The translations under genes were made by a program, and so were the position numbers. A DNA stretch of 7,691 nt from Chloroflexota bacterium (GTDB lineage: Bacteria > Chloroflexota > Ktedonobacteria > Ktedonobacterales > JACDGC01), in contig JAKAOI010000093.1 of assembly GCA_021812265.1 (NCBI GenBank), positions 1 to 7,691 of the forward strand, read 5' to 3'. The notes below the pieces were generated by a model. The model did not search any database. It had not been told where the DNA came from and saw only the letters and a list, made by a program, of their open reading frames with translations. Of the stretch, positions 1 to 4,292 are shown piece by piece. Position 1 is the stretch's first letter. Each line of letters opens with the position of its first letter.

Positions 1-870
1 CAAAACTTGATGATATTCCTGCAACACCGCCGAATATTCTTCATCACTTACAATACCGGCTTGCGCATAAAAAGGCTTCATCGCCGTCACTAACGCTTCA
101 AGGTTTGCCGCCATTAATCCGCCATCTTCTCCAACAGCGTACCCTGTTGGAATATCAATTTTATAAAAATGAATATTGATAAGTCCACTGCGCGCCATCC
201 GCTCCGCTAAATGTTCTCCTGCCAATAAATCAATGCCGTGTGACACCAAAACCTGCTTCCCCCAAGCGCTCAATTTTTGCGCTACGGGATGATGTATAGG
301 TATGACAATACCATTAACATCCACCAATTCTACCCAGCCACCCGGTGTCGTCATTTCAACCAGTGACTGAACCGCAGTGTCCCATTTCTGCTCCGGCATT
401 CCTGCCATCATCAGCCGCATATGAGTAAAATCAAAGAGATTATGCCATTGATTTAATACACCATCAGTAATATCTCCCTTCAGTACGGTATAGTTATCAG
501 GTTTTATCCCTTCGGTTCCCAAAATAGCGATATTATTTGTCTCAGGTGGATGAATATCTACCCCATATACATTGGCGTTGGGGAACTGCCGAGACAGTTC
601 GGCGCCCCAACGTCCTGTGCCGCACGCAACATCTAAGATAGTGCGCGGGTTGGTAACAGGCGCCAAAAAATTGCCCCGCAAATATTTGCGCAGCATAAAG
701 TGCTGCATATCCAATCGCTGATCTTCTTTCCAATCTTTAGGCAGCGAGTAAGTAGCCTCTGACAGATACACACGATTGTTTAACGTAAATACTTCAGGGG
801 TAAGCGCTTGGGGAGTTGTAAAGTTCTCTTGCTTGCGGGAACTCCTTGTAAACCAGCGCATAATGTTCAT
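1..870 (-). CDS. Class I SAM-dependent methyltransferase, C-terminus cut by window edge
   Basis: The 290 residues visible form a Rossmann-type methyltransferase. Motif I is ILDVACGTG at about residues 78-86. The acidic end of strand beta2 is in VYGVDIH, with D105 expected to hold the SAM ribose. Motif II follows as GDI at 132-134, and PGGWVELVDV at 176-185 fits the beta5 region. These motifs are typical of the Methyltransf_25/UbiE-like group; the substrate cannot be read from the sequence. No membrane segment or signal peptide is visible, so it is probably cytoplasmic. The ATG at 870 is chosen because AAGGAG lies 7 nt upstream and the frame stays open to base 1. It lies nearly 400 bases beyond the glucosaminidase stop on the same strand, so it probably has its own promoter. 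An 11-bp inverted repeat sits about 50 nt upstream of the start. The fold is clear; the role is unknown. Confidence 0.88.
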   Translation of the reverse strand, partial: MNIMRWFTRSSRKQENFTTPQALTPEVFTLNNRVYLSEATYSLPKDWKEDQRLDMQHFMLRKYLRGNFLAPVTNPRTILDVACGTGRWGAELSRQFPNANVYGVDIHPPETNNIAILGTEGIKPDNYTVLKGDITDGVLNQWHNLFDFTHMRLMMAGMPEQKWDTAVQSLVEMTTPGGWVELVDVNGIVIPIHHPVAQKLSAWGKQVLVSHGIDLLAGEHLAERMARSGLINIHFYKIDIPTGYAVGEDGGLMAANLEALVTAMKPFYAQAGIVSDEEYSAVLQEYHQVL

Positions 871-921
871 GAAATTTCTCCTTTTAACATAAATAAAGCG
901 CCAAGAGAATCGATAAGGTTA

Positions 922-956
922 GAAGGATTTTTCTTGCAAACGCTGAAAAATCCTTC
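922..956. repeat. 11-bp inverted repeat upstream of the methyltransferase gene
   Basis: GAAGGATTTTT at 922-932 and AAAAATCCTTC at 946-956 are perfect complements around a 13-base loop. It begins 52 bases upstream of the methyltransferase start. It could be an operator, a leader hairpin, or the remains of a terminator for a minus-strand transcript coming from the glucosaminidase. No T run follows the stem in either direction, which weakens the terminator reading. Confidence 0.5.
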
Positions 957-1053
957 AGAAATATATGACCAGCGTTCTATTTACAAGGATACATGCAAGT
1001 AAAGTATTTGGCAAGAAGCAATAATGGCAGAGACCTGGCATAAGCAAAGAATA

Positions 1054-1197
1054 TAGCAGAGGCGTAGGAGGCAGAGAGCCTCCTGACGGGACTTGGGGCG
1101 TCCCCAAACTCCCCTTATTCCTTTTTCATGTTCAGGTCTATCATAAAGCAGCAGTTGCTCTTGCTGTGAGATTTGAGGACGCCTCTGCAATTTTTTT
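1054..1197 (+). ncRNA. Candidate structured RNA or complex terminator (low confidence)
   Basis: This part of the 391-base gap between the methyltransferase and glucosaminidase genes is unusually rich in inverted repeats. A perfect 10-bp stem, GCAGAGGCGT at 1056-1065 with ACGCCTCTGC at 1179-1188, encloses about 113 bases. On the plus strand it is followed by AA and seven T residues (1191-1197), as in an intrinsic terminator. Inside are AGGAGGC/GCCTCCT (1066-1072 and 1078-1084), TTGGGG/CCCCAA (1093-1098 and 1102-1107) and CAGCA/TGCTG (1149-1153 and 1162-1166). I found no convincing plus-strand promoter and no plus-strand gene upstream. It may be a small RNA, a palindromic repeat family member, or folding in the 3' region of the minus-strand glucosaminidase transcript. 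The remaining bases of the gap show no gene; a 69-codon minus-strand frame here lacks a ribosome binding site. Confidence 0.25.
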
Positions 1198-1261
1198 GGC
1201 AGAAAAGGCGCGTGTGGATTGGCGGCAGATACATATATCCGACGCCATAGTCATTGGACAG

Positions 1262-2461
1262 CTAACAATTAACCGAGGGATTATCAAATCGCTGAAGATT
1301 AAATGTATAGTAATTATTCAGCAATTTTGCGCCGTATCGGCCATTTATTGCGTAGTGGTCTGCGTCCCATGGAGACGCTCCCAACGCCAGCATCTGCGCT
1401 ACTGGCCCCGAATAATACGCCGCCGACACACCGACATAGTAACCCATTTTAGAAAAAGTTACATAGTAAAAAACACCTTGCGCAGGAGTATACGCATACG
1501 CAAACGCTGTAGGAGAACCGGCAACCGGCAGCCCGGCAATCCACGGATACCCGCTTAACGCCGATGTATTCCCAAAATTGTATCCGGTATACGTCGGCAT
1601 AGTCCAGCCGTCTTCAATTCCCCATTGTGATAAAATCACCGACACATACCACGGACGCATGCCGGCCTGTTCTTGATCTTGCTGCGCCATCCGCGCATAC
1701 GGCAAAGCCGCGCAAATAAAATTCCACACACCGGAAACAACCGGATGCGGCGCATAATATGGCTGAACCGATTTAATTGGCGCAGGCGCTGATGTAGCGG
1801 TAGGAGTGGGTGGCGTAAACTGCGCTACGCCGGCCATCCAATGGGAAAGAGGATCTGCCCGGACCATGGTTAACGGCGTAAGTGTTATTGTCAAAACAAT
1901 CAATACACCAATCAGCCCGGTGATTACAAAGCTGTGCGCGCGCGCTTTCGCTTTAGGGCTGAGGCTTGGTGTAACGATAGGATGAGTTATGGGTTTAGCG
2001 GCGCCGCGAATAATAACGGGAAGTATATTTGTCGTCTCATTGGAAACTTGCGAAGGGACATTCAGCATAATTTCTGCCGGCATAGCGGGCAAGCGCCTGA
2101 CCGGCGGATATTTTAAACCGCTTTGCGGAAATAATGTTTCGGTATCTGCTTGATCTTGGCTGGGCTTATTTCCCGGCCAAGATTCAGATGGATGAATCTT
2201 TGGCGGAACGGCTCCGGGACGGACAACAGCAGATTTCATTGTATCTGAAGTATCTGCGTTTTCCGCAGGAACACGCGCAAATTTTATCTTGCTTATTTTC
2301 TTTGTTCCGCCAAAGGAAGCAGATTTTTCGGACGCTGCATTACTGCTTGCGCCGGCGCTGTTCCGCTGAGTTTGCGAATATATCCCCAGCGAAGCCGGAT
2401 TTTGCGGCTGATTTTGTGATGATTGCAAATGTTTGGGAATATTATTATCTTGAGAAGACAT
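1262..2461 (-). CDS. Membrane-anchored glucosaminidase-domain protein (putative peptidoglycan hydrolase)
   Basis: A 399-residue protein with type II membrane topology. Residues 1-175 are polar, rich in Ser, Gln, Asn and Pro, and look disordered. One hydrophobic segment spans about 177-197, preceded by a basic stretch (SPKAKARAH), so the N-terminus should be cytoplasmic. A short Pro/Thr-rich linker (about 215-229) follows. The C-terminal domain (about 240-395) matches the glucosaminidase family that cleaves N-acetylglucosaminyl bonds in peptidoglycan. It has ILSQWGIEDGW at 276-286 with likely catalytic Glu283, then YNFGN at 294-298, TPAQGVFYYV at 325-334, and ASPWDADHY at 362-370. The domain should face the cell exterior. 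No LysM or SH3 wall-binding repeat is visible. The start at 2461 has AAGGA 14 nt upstream, rather far, and that site could pair with a nearby TCCTT. A good promoter lies just upstream. The family call is good; the exact bond cleaved is inferred. Confidence 0.85.
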   Translation of the reverse strand: MSSQDNNIPKHLQSSQNQPQNPASLGIYSQTQRNSAGASSNAASEKSASFGGTKKISKIKFARVPAENADTSDTMKSAVVRPGAVPPKIHPSESWPGNKPSQDQADTETLFPQSGLKYPPVRRLPAMPAEIMLNVPSQVSNETTNILPVIIRGAAKPITHPIVTPSLSPKAKARAHSFVITGLIGVLIVLTITLTPLTMVRADPLSHWMAGVAQFTPPTPTATSAPAPIKSVQPYYAPHPVVSGVWNFICAALPYARMAQQDQEQAGMRPWYVSVILSQWGIEDGWTMPTYTGYNFGNTSALSGYPWIAGLPVAGSPTAFAYAYTPAQGVFYYVTFSKMGYYVGVSAAYYSGPVAQMLALGASPWDADHYAINGRYGAKLLNNYYTFNLQRFDNPSVNC

Positions 2462-2499
2462 ATTTAAGGATCATTCCTTGAAAGAAAGTTAGTATCCAT

Positions 2500-2528
2500 T
2501 TTATAGCATATAATGAAGCTTTTGTCAC
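2500..2528 (-). promoter_or_regulatory. Probable sigma-70-type promoter of the glucosaminidase gene
   Basis: Read on the minus strand, GTGACA (2523-2528) and TATAAA (2500-2505) are separated by exactly 17 bases. Each matches the housekeeping consensus well. The predicted start is near 2493, giving a leader of about 30 nt. The leader holds AAGGA/TCCTT (2466-2470 and 2475-2479), a small hairpin that includes the likely ribosome binding site. The call is consensus matching by eye only. Confidence 0.5.
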
Positions 2529-2575
2529 ACAACCAGAAATTATGGTTATACAAACTTCATTTGACTTGTGAACCT

Positions 2576-2613
2576 GCGCAAAAGATGTGCCACGCTGCCG
2601 CTCTTATTTGCGC
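2576..2613. repeat. Hairpin in the gap between the VIT and glucosaminidase genes
   Basis: GCGCAAA at 2576-2582 and TTTGCGC at 2607-2613 form a perfect 7-bp stem. It can be extended by three pairs past a two-base bulge. It lies 62 bases downstream of the VIT stop on the minus strand and could mark the 3' end of the perR-VIT transcript. No T run follows it. A second 6-bp hairpin (2670-2687) overlaps the VIT stop codon. Nothing else is evident in this 213-base gap apart from the glucosaminidase promoter. Confidence 0.3.
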
Positions 2614-2674
2614 TATCTTGTATAAAAATTCCCACACAACATATAATTTGAAATGACACATTGTTTTCGCGGCG

Positions 2675-3247
2675 CTACGCTGCGCCGAATAAAAGCGCTG
2701 CGGCAAACACCAACGCGCCGCCGCCCACCACTTGCGCTATGGAGATCATCCAGCTCGCCCCGAAGTAACGATGCCGAATAGCCGCAATAGCAATAAGCTC
2801 AACCGCAACAACACTATAAGCGACAGGCAAAGCAATAGCAAGGTTAGAAATTAAAAAAGGCAAGGTATGCAAAGAACCGCCAAAAAAGGTCATTATGCCG
2901 GTTACCGAACCGCGCAAGGCTGGATTGCCTCTGCCGGTAAGCACACCGTCATCCGATAACGCTTCGGAAAAAGCCATGCTGATTCCCGCTCCGGTTGCGG
3001 AAGCCATACCCACTAAAAAAGCCGTGAATGGCCGATGCGTTACAAACGCGGTAGCAAAAATAGGCGCTAAAGTAGAAACCGAGCCATCCATTAAACCCGC
3101 TAAACCGGGCTGAACAATCTGCAAAACAAAATTTTTATCGTGCCCTATACTTGTTTGCTGCCTAAGCTGAGCAACTGCGCCATTTTTGGAAAATATGGGA
3201 AACCCAAACATGGCGAATATACGACTGATAACATCATTCTTTTTCAT
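2675..3247 (-). CDS. VIT/CCC1-family iron/manganese transporter without a ferritin-like domain
   Basis: A 190-residue membrane protein matching the VIT domain of the MbfA/erythrin-VIT group. Members move Fe2+ or Mn2+ across a membrane; bacterial MbfA exports iron. Family stretches are VQPGLAGLMDGSVSTLAPIF (45-64), GAGISMAFSEALSDDG (86-101), LTGRGNPALRG (103-113), and GGSLHTLPFL (123-132). Asp54, Glu95, Asp99, Asp100, His127 and Glu150 are candidate metal or proton ligands. About five hydrophobic segments are visible. MbfA proteins are roughly 320 residues and begin with a ferritin-like diiron domain. Here that domain is absent and the N-terminus is only about 40 polar residues. The ATG at 3247 has AGGAG 12 nt upstream, a slightly long spacing. 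It lies 40 nt downstream of the regulator stop on the same strand, so cotranscription is likely. Family is sure; metal and direction are inferred. Confidence 0.87.
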   Translation of the reverse strand: MKKNDVISRIFAMFGFPIFSKNGAVAQLRQQTSIGHDKNFVLQIVQPGLAGLMDGSVSTLAPIFATAFVTHRPFTAFLVGMASATGAGISMAFSEALSDDGVLTGRGNPALRGSVTGIMTFFGGSLHTLPFLISNLAIALPVAYSVVAVELIAIAAIRHRYFGASWMISIAQVVGGGALVFAAALLFGAA

Positions 3248-3287
3248 ACGTTTGCTATACTCCTATGGAATCTCATAATTGAGTGAT

Positions 3288-3722
3288 TTATTTTTTTATT
3301 TGGTTGAACGTATCGCGGCATACGGGACAATATCCGTAATATTGCTCGGAATGTGAAATGATTTTAAATCCGTCCATTTCTTCCGGAGCCGACAGCAGCG
3401 CAGGTTTCGACTGCGAGTCAACTACCTTGTGGCATATAAGGCAGACCAGCTCTACATGCGGCTCTACAAACGGATCGTAATGAATACTGCCATCGCCGTT
3501 ATCAATGCGGCGTATATCGCCCCATGAAGCCAATTCATTTAAAGTGTTATACAAAGTTGTTAACGAGAGTGTCGGAGACCCCTGCTTTAATTTTTGATAT
3601 AACTCTTCTGCAGTGGGATGCGTTCGATTATTGTACAGCGTCTGCCATATCAATAATCGCTGCGCAGTTACTTTTCCGCCGTTGTTTCGCACTTGCTCTG
3701 TTAGCTCTTCTATCGTGCGCAT
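3288..3722 (-). CDS. perR: PerR-like Fur-family peroxide/metal-responsive repressor
   Basis: A 144-residue Fur-family repressor with an N-terminal winged helix (KVTAQRLLIWQTL, then SLTTLYNTLNEL as recognition helix) and a C-terminal dimer domain. Two CxxC pairs, Cys94/Cys97 and Cys132/Cys135, form the structural zinc site. Aligned by hand with Bacillus PerR, His35, Asp83, His89 and Asp102 match regulatory ligands His37, Asp85, His91 and Asp104. Asp at the last position is the usual mark of PerR rather than Fur, and His37 and His91 are the residues oxidised by peroxide. The fifth ligand, His93, is replaced by Glu91. I chose the ATG at 3722 because AGGAGG lies 5 nt upstream. The longer frame from 3749 lacks a site and would start inside an operator-like repeat. 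A perfect PerR box covers its promoter, so autoregulation is likely. It could be a Fur or manganese sensor instead, but box and Asp102 favour PerR. Confidence 0.88.
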   Translation of the reverse strand: MRTIEELTEQVRNNGGKVTAQRLLIWQTLYNNRTHPTAEELYQKLKQGSPTLSLTTLYNTLNELASWGDIRRIDNGDGSIHYDPFVEPHVELVCLICHKVVDSQSKPALLSAPEEMDGFKIISHSEQYYGYCPVCRDTFNQIKK

Positions 3723-3739
3723 ACTAACCTCCTGCTTGT

Positions 3740-3805
3740 TTATAATCATTGTTTATTTATATTGAATGCTTATTTATAATCATTACTTACTTATAATTAT
3801 TATAA
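3740..3805. repeat. Four TTATAAT-type half-sites spaced exactly 17 bp apart
   Basis: The half-site TTATAAT begins at 3740, 3774 and 3791, and a one-mismatch version (TTATATT) begins at 3757. All steps are 17 bases. The three exact ones continue as TTATAATNATT. Only the site at 3791 has both half-sites intact. The array covers the regulator's promoter and the untranslated leader. It may allow several dimers to bind side by side. The DNA is AT-rich, so some matches could be chance. Confidence 0.45.
3791..3805. promoter_or_regulatory. PerR box (operator)
   Basis: TTATAATTATTATAA matches the Bacillus subtilis PerR box TTATAATNATTATAA at all 15 positions. It contains the whole -10 element of the regulator's minus-strand promoter, so bound repressor would exclude RNA polymerase. 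This supports the PerR assignment and predicts that the regulator and the VIT gene are induced together by peroxide. Confidence 0.8.
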
Positions 3806-3828
3806 AATAAAAACCTCTTTAATTTCAA
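3799..3828 (-). promoter_or_regulatory. Promoter of the perR-VIT operon
   Basis: On the minus strand, TTGAAA (3823-3828) and a perfect TATAAT (3799-3804) are separated by 18 bases. The predicted start is near 3792, giving a leader of about 70 nt before the ATG at 3722. The -10 lies entirely inside the PerR box. Confidence 0.65.
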
Positions 3829-3865
3829 TAGCTAAAAAGATATAAACCAAAATATGCCCATTCGT

Positions 3866-3884
3866 CCTTTTTCAGCCAAAAAGG
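3866..3884. repeat. Short inverted repeat in the divergent intergenic region
   Basis: CCTTTTT (3866-3872) and AAAAAGG (3878-3884) are perfect complements around CAGCC. It lies midway between the two divergent promoters, upstream of both. It might be a protein-binding site; the low complexity of the arms makes chance plausible. Confidence 0.3.
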
Positions 3885-3953
3885 CAATATTTATATACAA
3901 GTTCTTCCAAAATAAACCGATAGTATCCTTATAAAGCTTGAACGTTTGGTTAG

Positions 3954-3981
3954 TAGACAAATATTTATTGCGGCATATATT
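3954..3981 (+). promoter_or_regulatory. Possible promoter for the small membrane protein and GH57 genes
   Basis: TAGACA (3954-3959) and TATATT (3976-3981) are 16 bases apart, each one base from consensus. The predicted start is near 3988, just ahead of a GAGG ribosome binding site at 4000-4003. An alternative pair, TTGAAC (3938-3943) and TATTTA (3962-3967), is weaker. Confidence 0.35.
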
Positions 3982-4013
3982 TTCTCAATAAAACCCAATG
4001 AGGTATGTTGCTT

Positions 4014-4292
4014 ATGTGGTATCAAATTGCTAATTACGCCTATATTTTCTTAACCGAATATAATTCAATGTTGCATATATTACTCATCGCCATATTAGGT
4101 ATTATCGGTATACGTTTTATGTATACTGTTATACAAACCATTTTTGAGGAACGCGAAAGTTCTTGGCAGGTAAATCACTGGTGGGAAAAAGAAAAAGAGA
4201 AGGAGAAAGAGAAGGAAAAAGAGAAAGAGCAGCGAAAAAATGAACGTATTATTACCGAAGTAAAAAACACGGAAACAGCCAAAAGTGGATAA
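4014..4292 (+). CDS. Small single-pass membrane protein with Lys-Glu repeat tail, unknown function
   Basis: I do not recognise a family. From the ATG at 4014 it is 92 residues. About residues 19-44 form one hydrophobic segment (MLHILLIAILGIIGIRFMY and following). A short Trp-containing stretch (VNHWWE) comes next, then an alternating Glu-Lys run of 15 residues and a polar tail. The charged run could form a helix or coiled coil in the cytoplasm or outside. The start at 4014 is chosen because GAGG at 4000-4003 sits 10 nt ahead. An in-frame ATG at 4005 is only 1 nt from that site, and one at 4068 has no site. The stop overlaps a possible GTG start of the GH57 gene by 8 bases, suggesting translational coupling. 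Low-complexity composition makes the gene itself less certain, but promoter, binding site, hydrophobic segment and overlap together favour it. Confidence 0.6.
   Translation: MWYQIANYAYIFLTEYNSMLHILLIAILGIIGIRFMYTVIQTIFEERESSWQVNHWWEKEKEKEKEKEKEKEQRKNERIITEVKNTETAKSG
4185..4229 (+). repeat. Purine-rich hexanucleotide-like repeat coding for (Glu-Lys)n
   Basis: A 45-base run made only of G and A, in units close to GARAAR, encodes alternating Glu and Lys. The unit is six bases, so slippage would change tail length by residue pairs and keep the frame. The units are imperfect, which lowers slippage. Confidence 0.7.

Noticed and set aside
981..1190. 69-codon minus-strand frame in the gap downstream of the glucosaminidase
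   Set aside because: No ribosome binding site, no recognisable protein features, and it runs through dense inverted repeats; better explained as non-coding.
1166..1558. 130-codon plus-strand frame opposite the glucosaminidase C-terminus
   Set aside because: Arg- and Ile-rich translation typical of an antisense shadow; the minus-strand protein has clear domain motifs.
2462..2481. Four-codon leader peptide before the glucosaminidase gene (ATG ATC CTT AAA TAA)
   Set aside because: The candidate binding site abuts its ATG directly, and such a short frame is likely by chance.
2670..2687. 6-bp GC hairpin overlapping the VIT stop codon as a terminator
   Set aside because: The stem is short and no T run follows on the minus strand.
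3288..3749. Longer regulator starting at 3749 (153 residues)
   Set aside because: No ribosome binding site, and the start codon would lie within an operator-like half-site; ATG 3722 has AGGAGG at 5 nt.
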